64,000 bases of DNA from Nocardia grenadensis NBRC 108939 (GTDB taxonomy: Bacteria; Actinomycetota; Actinomycetes; Mycobacteriales; Mycobacteriaceae). Numbering within the stretch: the first letter of the stretch is position 1; each line of letters starts with the position of its first letter. The notes beneath the pieces were generated by a model. That model ran no database searches and was not told where the DNA came from. It worked only from the letters and a program-made list of their open reading frames with translations. The stretch spans positions 186,001 to 250,000 of the forward strand of contig NZ_BDCJ01000003.1 of assembly GCF_001613445.1 (NCBI RefSeq). Reading direction: 5' to 3'. Position numbers and translations under genes: made by a program. This document shows, piece by piece, positions 45,477-54,121 of the stretch.

Positions 45477-46118
45477 TCAGCCCGCCGAACGGACGGCGTC
45501 CGCCGCGTCGTCATCGATACCGATCCGTACCAGCGCCGCGGCGAATTCGGCGGCCCGATCGCGCGGGGCCAGGCGAGCGAGTTCTTCTCGATCGGTGGGC
45601 AGCCCGACCTTCGCGGCGCCGCGCACGGCGCGTTCGTCGAAATACGGGCGCGCCCAGGTCCACACATCCTGCACCTCGCGCAGGAAGATATCGCCGCCCG
45701 TGGGGCCGATCCCCTTGAACTGCCGGATCAGCTCCGCTGCCCGGCCGGTGTCGTGATCGGCTTCGTCCGCGAGCTTGCGCAGGTCACCGTCGTATTTCTC
45801 GACGGCAGTCGTGGCGGCGGCACCCAACTGGGAGGCGGTGCTCTCGTCATAGCGGCGATAGTGTCCGCGCCCGAGCGCGTCGACCAGATCCTGCCAGTCC
45901 GCGTCCGCCACCTTTCGGGCGGTTCGGTAGCCGCTGTTCATCAGCTCCGCCGTCGCGGAGATCGCGATATCGGCCGAGATGCGGGCACTGAGCAGATCGG
46001 TCAGCATGAGCAGCTGGAAAAGCGGGGCCGGTTTGTCGTCCAGCTTGATCCCGGCTTCGGCGGCGTAGGTGGTCCCCGCTCGGTCGAGCAGGGCGCGCGC
46101 AACGTCTCGGTGGCTCAT
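45477..46118 (-). CDS. Endonuclease III-like helix-hairpin-helix protein
   Basis: A 213-residue, largely helical protein, ATG 46118 with GAGGAGGAG upstream. The helix-hairpin-helix DNA-binding element is in LIRQFKGIGPTGGDIFLREV (about 125-145). The rest is compatible with a HhH-GPD fold (LFQLLMLTDLLSARISADIA, helix DWQDLVDALGRGHYRRYDES), but the endonuclease III [4Fe-4S] cysteines are absent. It is probably a DNA-repair or DNA-binding protein; an active glycosylase is uncertain. Confidence 0.7.
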   Translation of the reverse strand: MSHRDVARALLDRAGTTYAAEAGIKLDDKPAPLFQLLMLTDLLSARISADIAISATAELMNSGYRTARKVADADWQDLVDALGRGHYRRYDESTASQLGAAATTAVEKYDGDLRKLADEADHDTGRAAELIRQFKGIGPTGGDIFLREVQDVWTWARPYFDERAVRGAAKVGLPTDREELARLAPRDRAAEFAAALVRIGIDDDAADAVRSAG

Positions 46119-46255
46119 CACTCCTCCTCGTCGTCTCACCGCGCGACTACCCGCGCCCGGCACTCCCACACCTGCGTCGGTGCCCGCATCGAGGGGCGTG
46201 GCACGACACCGTCACACGGTTCTCGCGGAATCGACCGATCGGACGACGCGAACCG

Positions 46256-46420
46256 TCAGCCCTGCACACCCGCCAGATCGCTGCCGCCGGGTGAGGCGGT
46301 GACGGCATCCGCTTCGCTCACCAGCCACTGCCCGCATACGCAGCGCCAGTAGCGGACCGCGCCGTGCTCGGAGATCAGGGCGGGTTCGGGCCAGGCGCAC
46401 GCGGAGCAGGTGATGGTCAT
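46256..46420 (-). CDS. Small zinc-ribbon protein
   Basis: A 54-residue protein starting MTITCSACAWPEPALISEHG, with two cysteine pairs, CSAC (5-8) and CVCG (about 28-30), separated by 19 residues including RYWRC. This is a zinc-ribbon pattern. It is divergent from the CGNR-type regulator, 25 bases apart, so the two may be co-regulated. Function unknown. Confidence 0.65.
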   Translation of the reverse strand: MTITCSACAWPEPALISEHGAVRYWRCVCGQWLVSEADAVTASPGGSDLAGVQG

Positions 46421-46433
46421 GGCCCGAGTCTGC

Positions 46434-46439
46434 TGTAAT
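46434..46439 (+). promoter_or_regulatory. Probable -10 element of a leaderless CGNR gene
   Basis: TGTAAT ends 6 bases before the ATG at 46446, so transcription would begin at or within a base of the start codon. No ribosome-binding site precedes the ATG. Leaderless transcripts are common in actinobacteria. Confidence 0.5.
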
Positions 46440-46445
46440 GGTTCT

Positions 46446-46955
46446 ATGCATTTCAACCCTTACGGAGGAGCAGCGGCCGACCTCGCTGCCCGGCTGGTGA
46501 ACGCGCCGGCGGATCAGAATCTGGCCGCATTACTGGCCGAGGCCGGCTACAAACCGATCGGTACGATGAGTTCCCGTCAGGCGGCCGAATTGCGCCGCTG
46601 GATCCACCGGCTCGACGAGGTGTTCCGCGCGCCCGGGGTCGACCCGATCAACGCGCTGCTGGCCGAGACCACGAGCCGCCCCTATATCTCGACGCACGAT
46701 GGACGTGCCCCGCATCTGCACTACGCCGCCGAGGACGCGCCGATCGAGGAACGCGTGAAGGCCTACACCGCCGCGGGGCTGGCCGAACTGTACTGCGCGG
46801 CACCCGGCCGGATCGGGCAGTGCCGGCGCGAGGACTGCCCGCGGGTGTTCGTCGACGTCTCCCGCAACGGACGGCGCCGCTTCTGCTCCGAACGGTGCGC
46901 CAACCGGGTCAATGTGGCCAGGCACCGGGCCAGGTCCGCCCGCCGGGTGGGATGA
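46446..46955 (+). CDS. CGNR zinc-finger (ABATE-domain) transcriptional regulator
   Basis: A 169-residue protein with an N-terminal ABATE-type domain (MHFNPYGGAAADLAARLVN...) and a C-terminal zinc finger: CRREDCPRVFVD, RRFCSERCANRVNVARHR, in which the family's CGNR signature is present as CANR. The finger binds DNA in this family. ATG 46446 is probably the first base of the mRNA (TGTAAT -10 element just upstream). It is divergent from the small zinc-ribbon gene. Confidence 0.85.
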   Translation: MHFNPYGGAAADLAARLVNAPADQNLAALLAEAGYKPIGTMSSRQAAELRRWIHRLDEVFRAPGVDPINALLAETTSRPYISTHDGRAPHLHYAAEDAPIEERVKAYTAAGLAELYCAAPGRIGQCRREDCPRVFVDVSRNGRRRFCSERCANRVNVARHRARSARRVG

Positions 46956-46993
46956 CCCCACCGGGCCGGCACATACCGTGCGCGGCCCGGATG

Positions 46994-48082
46994 TCACGGC
47001 ACTGGGACGGCCTCGAGCACGTTCTCCGGCGACAGCGTGGGTGTGCACGAGATCAACGCGAACCCGGCTCCGGCAAGCAGCGCACGATATTCGGATTCGG
47101 TGCGTTCCCGCCCGCCGGTGTGTACCAGCATCTCGAGATCGATGTAGTTGCCCGGATGCGGGTGATTCCGCTGCGGAAGCAGGAGTTCGATCACCAGCAG
47201 CCGGGCCGTCGGCGCCATCGCCGCGCGCACCGTCCGCAGGATCTGCCCCGCCTGTTCGGCGGGCCAATCGTGCAGGATGTGCTTGAGCACATAGGCATCG
47301 CCCCCCTCGGGGACGGCGTCGAAGAACGAGCCGCCGACCGTGGTACACCGGTCGGCGATCCCGGCCCGGGCCAGCAGTTCCGCCGTTTCGGTCGCCACCT
47401 CGGGCAGATCGAACAGCACGCCTGTGCAACCCGGCGCGCGGCGCAATATTTCCGAGAGCATGGCGCCGCGACCACCGCCGATATCGACGACCGTGCGATA
47501 TCGGGTGAAGTCGTGCGCTGCCAGCACCGCGCGCTGCCCGAGGCTATCCATATCGGACATCGCGCGATCGAACATATCGCCGAGCGCACGATCGGCGCGG
47601 ACGAGATCGAAGAAGCCGCGGGCGGGGACGGACGGGCGGCCGGAGCGCACCACGTCCACCAGACGATTCCAGTGGCCGCGGTGCGTCGGGCTACCGAAGA
47701 ACAGCACCGCGTCCCGCAGCGAGACGGGCACATCGGTGCGCAACGCCTGGGCCATGGGGGTAAGCATGTAACGACCGTCGCGGCGCCGGGCGAAAATACC
47801 GTGCGCGGTCAGCAGGCGCAGCAACCGCCGCAAGGAATCGGGGTCCGCGCCGACCGTCCGGGCGAGGTCGGTGCCCGAGCGCGGGCCGGAGACGAGCGCA
47901 CCCGCTATGTCCAGGGCGGCGGCCGCGTGGATCGCCTGGGACAGCCAGCCCGCGGTAACCATCTCCAGGAGGGCGAAATGCGGGGGAATCATCCGCCGGT
48001 GCATCCCGGCCAATCCGTCGCGGACCCGCTCCACCGCGCGAACCACCGACCGCGGCGGTGTCTTCGTTCGATCGGAGAGCAT
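46994..48082 (-). CDS. SAM-dependent O-methyltransferase (family 2, TcmN/hydroxyneurosporene type)
   Basis: A 362-residue enzyme with an N-terminal winged-helix dimerisation region (about 40-125, ending RRRDGRYMLTPMAQALR) and a Rossmann domain with SAM motif VVDIGGGRGAMLSEIL (about 200-215). The acidic VLFDLPEV strand and the catalytic-His region LKHILHDWPAEQAGQILR (about 270-287) follow. It should methylate a hydroxyl group on a small secondary-metabolite-like substrate. ATG 48082 follows GGAGTCGCC. It stands alone, so the substrate is not indicated. Confidence 0.88.
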   Translation of the reverse strand: MLSDRTKTPPRSVVRAVERVRDGLAGMHRRMIPPHFALLEMVTAGWLSQAIHAAAALDIAGALVSGPRSGTDLARTVGADPDSLRRLLRLLTAHGIFARRRDGRYMLTPMAQALRTDVPVSLRDAVLFFGSPTHRGHWNRLVDVVRSGRPSVPARGFFDLVRADRALGDMFDRAMSDMDSLGQRAVLAAHDFTRYRTVVDIGGGRGAMLSEILRRAPGCTGVLFDLPEVATETAELLARAGIADRCTTVGGSFFDAVPEGGDAYVLKHILHDWPAEQAGQILRTVRAAMAPTARLLVIELLLPQRNHPHPGNYIDLEMLVHTGGRERTESEYRALLAGAGFALISCTPTLSPENVLEAVPVP

Positions 48083-48175
48083 GGCGACTCCCTCTCGTGG
48101 TGGGTGTACCCGCTGAGACTACGACCTCACGCGGGCACCTCCGGACAGCGCGGCGGTCGTGTCGGACCGTCGCGG

Positions 48176-48519
48176 TCAGCCGGCCTCCGCGGACCGCGCC
48201 AGGTGCACCAAAATCATCCCGACCCCCGCGATCAGGAAATTCTGCGGCGCGGCCGACGAAGCGTTCACATCCTCGTTGGCCCACATCCGGAACCAGTCAC
48301 CGCCGATGGTCAGGAAACCGCCCGCGACAGCAGGACGGCCAGCGTCCGGCCCAGGCTCGACAGTTTCGCGGCGGTGGCGGTCGCCCCCGGCCGCCCGCGC
48401 AGGGCACACGCCCACCCGGCGGCCGCCGCGAGCAGGACCCATACCCCGTACTGCCACAACGCGGCCAGTTTTCCCGGCCGGGAGGCTGCGCACCCCTCAT
48501 CGGCGCGCAGCCCGGCCAC
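48176..48519 (-). pseudogene. Frameshifted small membrane protein at the end of the galactonate operon
   Basis: GTG 48519 shares one base with the transporter stop (TAGTG). Its frame reads AALWQYGVWVLLAAAAGWAC and SLGRTLAVLLS, then stops. The next frame continues directly with GGFLTIGGDWFRMWANEDVN and NFLIAGVGMILVHL to a stop at 48176. Joined, they give about 114 residues with three membrane helices; the total length, 344 bases, is not a multiple of three. The likely lesion is a missing base at about 48317-48325. Sequencing error or programmed frameshift cannot be excluded. No family recognised. Confidence 0.5.
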
Positions 48520-49859
48520 TACACCGATTCCGGCACCGCACCCGATTCCCGCACCCGCTCGACCCGCCCGACCAGCAGGATGTAGGAGACGATACCCAGC
48601 AACGTCACCACGGTCATATAGACGAACGCGGGCGCGAAACTGGCATCGGTGACCAGGAATCCGATCACGATCGGGGTGGCGATACCGGAGAGGTTGCCGA
48701 TGAAATTGAACATTCCTCCGGTCATTCCGATGAGCCGTTCCGGCGCCAGCGCCGAGACCAGTGACCAGGTGATGGAGGCCAACCCGTTGCCGAAGAAGGC
48801 GACCGACAGGAACACGATCACCAGCGCGGTGGAATCGGTGAAGTTCGCACCGATCAGGGTGGTGCTCAGCAGCAGACCCGCGATGATCGGTCCCTTGCGC
48901 GCGATACCGAGCGAAACTCCCCGCCGCAGCAGAAAATCGGAGAAAACCCCGGAGAACAGCACCCCGATCACCGCGGCGACGAACGGTAGCGAGGCCAGGA
49001 ACCCGGACTTGATGTAGTCCATATCGCGGTATTTCACCAGATAGGTCGGGAACCAGGTGAGGAAGAACCACAGAGTGGAGGTGAGGCAGAATTGCCCGAG
49101 GTAGACGCCCCACAGTTTCCGCCGCCCCAGCACTGTGGCGATATCGGTCCAGGTGACCCGGGTGCGTTCCGGCCGCGCCGAGGTCAGGTCGACCAGGCCG
49201 CCGCCCTCGCGGATATGCGCGATCTCGGCCTCGTTGGCCCGGGAATCCCGCGGTTCGCGATAGACGAGATACCAGACCAGCGCCCACACCACACCGACCC
49301 CGCCGGTGAAGATGAAAACCCAGTGCCAGCTCAGCACCGACTGCAGCCACGACAGCACCGGGGTCAGCAATGCGAGGCCGATGAACTGACCCGAGGTGTA
49401 GAACCCGATGACGGAGGCGCGTTCACGCTCCGGGAACCAGGCGGTGGCCACGCGGTTGTTGATGGGATAGGCCGGTGCCTCGAAGACTCCCACCAGCAGC
49501 CGGAGTGCGATGAGCGCGACGAACCCGCCGATGATGCCCATGAACACGGTTGCCAGTGACCACAACAGCAGGCAGGCGGGATACAGCACGCGGGGCGGCA
49601 CCCGGTCGACGAACCAGCCACCCGGGATCTGCAGCGCCGCATAGGTCCAGCCGAACGCCGACAGCAACAGGCCCTGTTGCGCCGAGGAGAGGTCCATTTC
49701 GTCGGCGATGGCGGGCACCGCGATCGACAGGTTCGCCCGGTCCATGTAGTTGATGACCACTGTCACGAACAGCATGACGGCGATCAGGATTCGCGCTTTA
49801 CTGGCCTTGGCGCCGAGACCGCCGGATACCACGGACCGTTTATCGAGCATTGTCTTCAT
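48519..49859 (-). CDS. dgoT: MFS sugar-acid transporter, D-galactonate type
   Basis: Probably imports D-galactonate with protons. 446 residues, twelve membrane segments, of the anion:cation symporter (GudP/DgoT) group: the first helix has VTVVINYMDRANLSIAVPAI, the loop WFVDRVPPRVLYP and EAPAYPINNRVATAWFPERE. ATG 49859 (GGAG 8 bases upstream) lies 2 bases after the dgoD stop; GTG 49865 would overlap it as GTGA. Placement after dgoK-dgoA-dgoD gives the substrate assignment, which is otherwise inference. Confidence 0.85.
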   Translation of the reverse strand: MKTMLDKRSVVSGGLGAKASKARILIAVMLFVTVVINYMDRANLSIAVPAIADEMDLSSAQQGLLLSAFGWTYAALQIPGGWFVDRVPPRVLYPACLLLWSLATVFMGIIGGFVALIALRLLVGVFEAPAYPINNRVATAWFPERERASVIGFYTSGQFIGLALLTPVLSWLQSVLSWHWVFIFTGGVGVVWALVWYLVYREPRDSRANEAEIAHIREGGGLVDLTSARPERTRVTWTDIATVLGRRKLWGVYLGQFCLTSTLWFFLTWFPTYLVKYRDMDYIKSGFLASLPFVAAVIGVLFSGVFSDFLLRRGVSLGIARKGPIIAGLLLSTTLIGANFTDSTALVIVFLSVAFFGNGLASITWSLVSALAPERLIGMTGGMFNFIGNLSGIATPIVIGFLVTDASFAPAFVYMTVVTLLGIVSYILLVGRVERVRESGAVPESV

Positions 49860-49861
49860 GG

Positions 49862-51010
49862 TCACCACTCCGCGAACGAACCGTCACTGTGACGCCAGAT
49901 CGGGTTACGCCACCGGTGCCCGACAGCCGCCCGCTCCGCCACATATTCCTCATTGATCTCGATCCCGAGGCCGGGCCCCGACGGAATCCGGACCTGGCCT
50001 TCGGCGTAGGTGAACACCGCCGGATCGACCAGATAGTCGAGCAATTCGTTGGTGGTGTTGTAGTGAATACCCAGGCTCTGTTCCTGGATTGTCGCGTTGT
50101 AGCACCCCGCATCGATCTGCAGACAGGATGCGAGCGCGATCGGGCCGAGCGGGCAGTGCAGCGCCAGCGCCACATCGTAGGCCTCGGCCATCTGCGCGAT
50201 CTTGCGGGCTTCGGTGATACCGCCGCAGTGGGACGGGTCGGGCTGGATGATATCCACCGCCCCCGAGGCGATGACCGATTTGAAATCCCATCGAGAGAAC
50301 AACCGCTCCCCCAGCGCGATCGGAATCGGCGACTGCCGCAGCACATCCACCACGCTGTCGACGTGTTCGGACAGCACCGGCTCCTCCACGAACATCAACC
50401 GGTGCGGTTCCAGTTCGCGCAGCAGCGCTTTCATCATCGGCTTGTGCACCCGGCCATGGAAATCGACACCGATCCCGATATTCGGCCCGACCACGTCCCG
50501 GACAGCTGCCACATTCGCGACGCAGCGGTCGATCTTGTCCCAGCTATCGAGATACTGCACTTCCTCGGTGCCGTTCATCTTCACCGCGGCGAAACCGCGG
50601 TCGACCGCGTCCCGGGCCGCCTCCGCGGTCTCGCCCGGCCGGTCGCCGCCGATCCAGGAATAGACCTTGATACGGTCGCGGACCCGCCCGCCGAGCAGTT
50701 CGTGCACGGGAACACCCAGCGCTTTGCCCTTGATATCCCACAGGGCCTGATCGATACCGGCCAGTGCGCTCATATGGATACCGCCGCCGCGATAGAATCC
50801 GCCCCGGTACAGCACCGTCCACAGATCCTCGATCCGGCCCGCGTCCTGGCCGATCAGATAGTCCGACAGTTCCTCGACCGTCGCGGCGACCGAGGCCGCA
50901 CGCCCCTCCAGTACGGGCTCGCCCCAGCCGACGGTGCCGTCATCGGTTTCGATACGCACGAACAGCCAGCGCGGCGGCACCGTGAACGTCTCGATGGACG
51001 CGATCTTCAT
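49862..51010 (-). CDS. dgoD: D-galactonate dehydratase
   Basis: Dehydrates D-galactonate to 2-dehydro-3-deoxy-D-galactonate. 382 residues, enolase superfamily: KVYSWIGGDRPGET, FAAVKMNGTEE, metal ligands in GVDFHGRVHKPM (Asp, with the His characteristic of galactonate dehydratase), LMFVEEPVLSE and IALGERLFSR, then DIIQPDPSHCGGITE and catalytic-His segment LALHCPLGPIALAS. ATG 51010 follows CAGGAGG. The neighbouring kinase and aldolase complete the pathway and support the substrate. Confidence 0.94.
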   Translation of the reverse strand: MKIASIETFTVPPRWLFVRIETDDGTVGWGEPVLEGRAASVAATVEELSDYLIGQDAGRIEDLWTVLYRGGFYRGGGIHMSALAGIDQALWDIKGKALGVPVHELLGGRVRDRIKVYSWIGGDRPGETAEAARDAVDRGFAAVKMNGTEEVQYLDSWDKIDRCVANVAAVRDVVGPNIGIGVDFHGRVHKPMMKALLRELEPHRLMFVEEPVLSEHVDSVVDVLRQSPIPIALGERLFSRWDFKSVIASGAVDIIQPDPSHCGGITEARKIAQMAEAYDVALALHCPLGPIALASCLQIDAGCYNATIQEQSLGIHYNTTNELLDYLVDPAVFTYAEGQVRIPSGPGLGIEINEEYVAERAAVGHRWRNPIWRHSDGSFAEW

Positions 51011-51059
51011 TGATTTCCTCCTGTACAGCGGACAGCGCCGTCCGGTGACGAGCGGGTAC

Positions 51060-51707
51060 TTACGGGGTCGACGCCCAGATCTTCGACAACCGGCGGGCCC
51101 GGGCACCTACGTCGCGGGCGGAGTCGCCGGGCCGGTACACCGCAGTGCCGATACCGGCCCCGCCGGCTCCGGCGGCGCGCCAGTCCGCGAGGTTGGTTTC
51201 ATCCACCCCGCCGACCGGGATCAGCTCCACATCGGCCGGGAGGACGGCGCTCACCGCCCGCATACCGGAGATTCCCAGCATCTCGGACGGGAACAGTTTG
51301 AGATTGCGTGCCCCGGCACGCACGGCACCGAACGCCTCGGTGGGCGTCGCGACTCCCGGGTACGAGCGCATCCCGAGGGCGCGGGTGGCCGCGATCACCT
51401 CGACATCGGTATCGGGCGACACGATGATGTCGGCGCCGGCGGAGCAGGCCCGCTCTACTTCCTCCGGACGCAGGACGGTTCCGGCACCGATCGGGCAGAC
51501 CGCGCCGAAACTCGTCGCCAGCAATTCGATGGACCGATACGGGTCCGGTGAGTTCAGCGGCACTTCGATGGCGTGGAAGCCCCCCTCCACCAGGGCTGCG
51601 CCCACCTCGACGATTTCGCCCGGGGTGATGCCCCGCAGAATGGCGATCAACCCGGATCGGGTGGTCTCCGATGCGCCCACCATGAATAACTCCTCGATAG
51701 TGTTCAT
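51060..51707 (-). CDS. dgoA: 2-dehydro-3-deoxy-6-phosphogalactonate aldolase
   Basis: Splits KDPGal to pyruvate and glyceraldehyde 3-phosphate. 215 residues, KDPG/KDPGal class I aldolase: AILRGITPGE, GGFHAIEVPLNSPDP (catalytic Glu), GAGTVLRPEEV, DIIVSPDTD and the Schiff-base Lys in NLKLFPSEMLG, then IPVGGVDETN. ATG 51707 overlaps the dgoK stop as ATGA. It lies 49 bases before dgoD. Confidence 0.93.
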   Translation of the reverse strand: MNTIEELFMVGASETTRSGLIAILRGITPGEIVEVGAALVEGGFHAIEVPLNSPDPYRSIELLATSFGAVCPIGAGTVLRPEEVERACSAGADIIVSPDTDVEVIAATRALGMRSYPGVATPTEAFGAVRAGARNLKLFPSEMLGISGMRAVSAVLPADVELIPVGGVDETNLADWRAAGAGGAGIGTAVYRPGDSARDVGARARRLSKIWASTP

Positions 51708-52726
51708 TTCCTGCCGGCCGTTCCGCGCGCGTCCGCATCCGCCGGCACCAGCCCGGCCCCGACCGCGATAGACCACAGCCCCGCCGCGGCAGCATCCTCG
51801 TCGACCACCCGCGTACGCACCTCCCGGGCCCGCAGCGCGGTGGCGTACCTCCGGCACAGATCGCCGGTACCACACAGGATGATCTCGTCCCCGCCGCCGT
51901 ACCGCGGTAGCAGATGCCGTACTTCGTCGGCGATGACCACGCCGGAGAGATAGTCCGCCAGCGCGGCCGGTTCGAGCAGGTCGTCGAGAACCAGCGCCCG
52001 CGCGCCGAACAGCGTGGCGGCGAGCCCGCGCTCTCGGGACGAGAACCCGGCCGTCAGGCCGCGTGCGAAAGCCGCGTCGTCGCGGCGTGGTGCGGCCCCG
52101 GTATGGCTCAGCAGGCCGTGCCGGGTGACCAGTCCGTACAACTCGCCGGTCATGGCCGTGGTGAAGGACAGTACCTTGCGGTCGGCGATCCGGATCCATT
52201 TGGTGTGGGTTCCCGGCAGCACCAGGACATGTTCGGTATCCGGCCGTTCGATCGCTTCGAGCACCCCGATGACCTGCGTTTCCTCGCCGCGTAGGACATC
52301 ACCGGCGCTGTCGCGGTGGGGATCGGAAGGGACGCGTAGACCGGGCACCAGGTGCAGTTCGCCCGCGGCCACCGGTACCCGGACCAGCGCCGGACCACCG
52401 ATGTCGAGCCGCGCCGGCACATCGAGATACCCGGCCTCGTACCAGCCCTGCGCGCTGCCCACCATGCCGCAGGCCAGCGCCGGAAGGCCCGGGTCGGCCC
52501 GGAGCCACTCCCCGCATACTTCCAGGAAGGCCGCTTCGTACACGCGGGCCCGCGCGGCCGGATCCGCGGTATCGATCCCCGCGGCCATATCGAGCAGACC
52601 ACCGGCGAGGCGCCGGGTGTCCAGGATCAGGCCGTGGTCACCGAGCAACCAGCACCTCATCGACGTCGTACCCCAGTCGAGTCCGATGAGGCGCGGCGTC
52701 GAGAGCCCTGGTCGGTCCGGTGTCAT
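51704..52726 (-). CDS. dgoK: 2-dehydro-3-deoxygalactonokinase
   Basis: Phosphorylates 2-dehydro-3-deoxygalactonate at C6 using ATP. 340 residues from ATG 52726; GTG 52735 is an in-frame alternative three codons longer. Family features: RLIGLDWGTTSMRCWLL, ACGMVGSAQGWYEAGYLDVP, RGEETQVIGVLE, VLPGTHTKWIRI, TTAMTGELYGLV and SGVVIADEVR. It is the first gene of the dgo operon and is divergent from the IclR regulator. Confidence 0.92.
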   Translation of the reverse strand: MTPDRPGLSTPRLIGLDWGTTSMRCWLLGDHGLILDTRRLAGGLLDMAAGIDTADPAARARVYEAAFLEVCGEWLRADPGLPALACGMVGSAQGWYEAGYLDVPARLDIGGPALVRVPVAAGELHLVPGLRVPSDPHRDSAGDVLRGEETQVIGVLEAIERPDTEHVLVLPGTHTKWIRIADRKVLSFTTAMTGELYGLVTRHGLLSHTGAAPRRDDAAFARGLTAGFSSRERGLAATLFGARALVLDDLLEPAALADYLSGVVIADEVRHLLPRYGGGDEIILCGTGDLCRRYATALRAREVRTRVVDEDAAAAGLWSIAVGAGLVPADADARGTAGRK

Positions 52727-52753
52727 GACGGTCACTATGACCAGTACGTCCCG

Positions 52754-52777
52754 CTATTTCCAACCTGTTCCCTATTT
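52754..52777. promoter_or_regulatory. Direct repeats in the dgoK-dgoR gap
   Basis: CTATTT occurs at 52754-52759 and again at 52772-52777, 18 bases apart, inside the 67-base gap between dgoK and the regulator. IclR-family proteins often bind short repeated elements in such divergent gaps. TTCCAACCTGTTCC between the two copies is partly symmetrical. Modest evidence. Confidence 0.3.
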
Positions 52778-52793
52778 ATGGGACTCTGAGTCG

Positions 52794-53564
52794 GTGACCG
52801 CTTCTCCTGACACCATCCCACCCGGCACTCAGACCCTCGCCCGTGGCCTCGCGGTGATCCGTGCGGTCGGCGCCGGGGCGCATGGGTTACGGGAGATCGT
52901 CGAACACACCGGGCTGGGTCGCAGCAGCACCCACCGGCTCGCCCAACTACTGGTCACCCAGGGCTTCCTGCGCCACGACAACCGGGGCTACACCCTGGGC
53001 CCGGCCCTGATCGAACTCGGTTTCAAGGCACTGCACGGCAACCCGCTACCACTGGTGGCACGACCGGTGCTCGAGGAGCTGTCGGCCACGGTGCTCGATA
53101 CGGTCCACCTCGCCGTCGAGGACGGCGGATCGGTGCTCTATCTGGACAAACTCCCCGGGTCGCGGGGTGCGGAGATGCGCTCGCGGATCGGGTATCGCAT
53201 GCCACTGACCCGGGCGGGAGTCGGCAAGGCGCTACTGCTCGACGCGGCCGATCGCTGGGCCGAGCAGTACGCCGCCGATGAAGCGCGGCGTCCGCCCGGG
53301 GCGAAGCCAGGCGACGCCGAGGAGTTCCGCACCCGCATGCGGGCCTACGCCCGCGCCGGAGCGGCCATGGACCTCGAGGACAACGAACCCGGTATCCGCT
53401 GCGTCGCGGCGCCGATACGCGACGCGTCCCGCGCGATCGTGGGTGCGGTCAGCGTCTCGGCGACCACCCCGTACATGCCCGATGAGCGAATGCGGGGCCT
53501 GGTGCCGGTGGTGCGCCGGGCCGCCGGCCGGATCTCGGCATCGCTGGGCTACCTGGCGGCCTGA
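52794..53564 (+). CDS. IclR-family transcriptional regulator, probable DgoR
   Basis: A 256-residue regulator with an N-terminal winged helix (TLARGLAVIRAVGAGAHGLR, LGRSSTHRLAQLLVTQGFLR) and the IclR effector domain (LDTVHLAVEDGGSVLYLDKL, MPLTRAGVGKALLL, IRCVAAPIRDASRAIVGAVS). Start GTG 52794 is chosen from the family N-terminus. It is divergent from dgoK by 67 bases. Repression of the dgo operon, relieved by galactonate or a pathway intermediate, is the expected role. Confidence 0.88.
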   Translation: MTASPDTIPPGTQTLARGLAVIRAVGAGAHGLREIVEHTGLGRSSTHRLAQLLVTQGFLRHDNRGYTLGPALIELGFKALHGNPLPLVARPVLEELSATVLDTVHLAVEDGGSVLYLDKLPGSRGAEMRSRIGYRMPLTRAGVGKALLLDAADRWAEQYAADEARRPPGAKPGDAEEFRTRMRAYARAGAAMDLEDNEPGIRCVAAPIRDASRAIVGAVSVSATTPYMPDERMRGLVPVVRRAAGRISASLGYLAA

Positions 53565-54121
53565 CCCGCCGGACGCACCCCGCCGAGACCTCCGGCCAGG
53601 ATCGCTGCCCGACCTGCCCCGGCACCATCGACCCCGGAGGACGAGACATCATCGCGACCGAATTACCCAGGACATGTCGGGCATCTGATGCCTTCGACGG
53701 CCGGAGTACCGGCCGCAACGCTACGGGCGCACAGCGGGGGTGCGCGTCGTCCGAACAGACGATCGCAGGGCCGATCCACAGGAGGGCAGCCATGGCCGGC
53801 GGGCCGCAATGCGACGACGGAAACACAAGAGCGCCAGAACAACACATAATTACCTGTGCGAAATGCATCGTTCGGCGTCGTAATCGAAATACATGAAAAA
53901 ATCACACAATAATTAGAGCAATGCGATCTTGTTATCCCATTCGGCACCGACTTACTGCCATGAATGTAGTTCCGAGCGCATCGGGATCGATTGTGTCGCA
54001 TAGATCACAATTCAGTTTGATTTCACCCTCGATACCTATAACGTTCGGATAACACCGGTACCAAGGTGTGCGGCGGCGCGCCCGGCATCGCCGAAGCAAT
54101 GGATACGACAGGAGCATTATC
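53565..54121. other. AT-richer intergenic region before the 32-residue peptide gene
   Basis: No supportable coding frame in 557 bases. From about 53820 to 54060 base composition falls well below the rest of the window in GC. The inverted repeat and promoter elements near 53990-54042 are listed separately. The part before 53820 shows nothing that I can name. Confidence 0.5.
53990..54042 (+). promoter_or_regulatory. Inverted repeat and promoter of the 32-residue peptide gene
   Basis: ATTGTG (53990-53995) and CACAAT (54006-54011) are perfect arms around 10 bases, similar to a CRP-type site but with two bases too many between TGTG and CACA. Downstream, TATAAC at 54037-54042 fits a -10 element, with TTTGAT at 54016-54021 as a weak -35. 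Transcription from about 54049 would give a leader of some 73 bases before the ATG at 54122. Confidence 0.45.

Noticed and set aside
48310..49350. A 346-codon minus-strand frame overlapping the galactonate transporter
   Set aside because: Most of it is an alternative reading of the transporter gene. Only its last 70 codons fit the small membrane protein, which has its own start at 48519.
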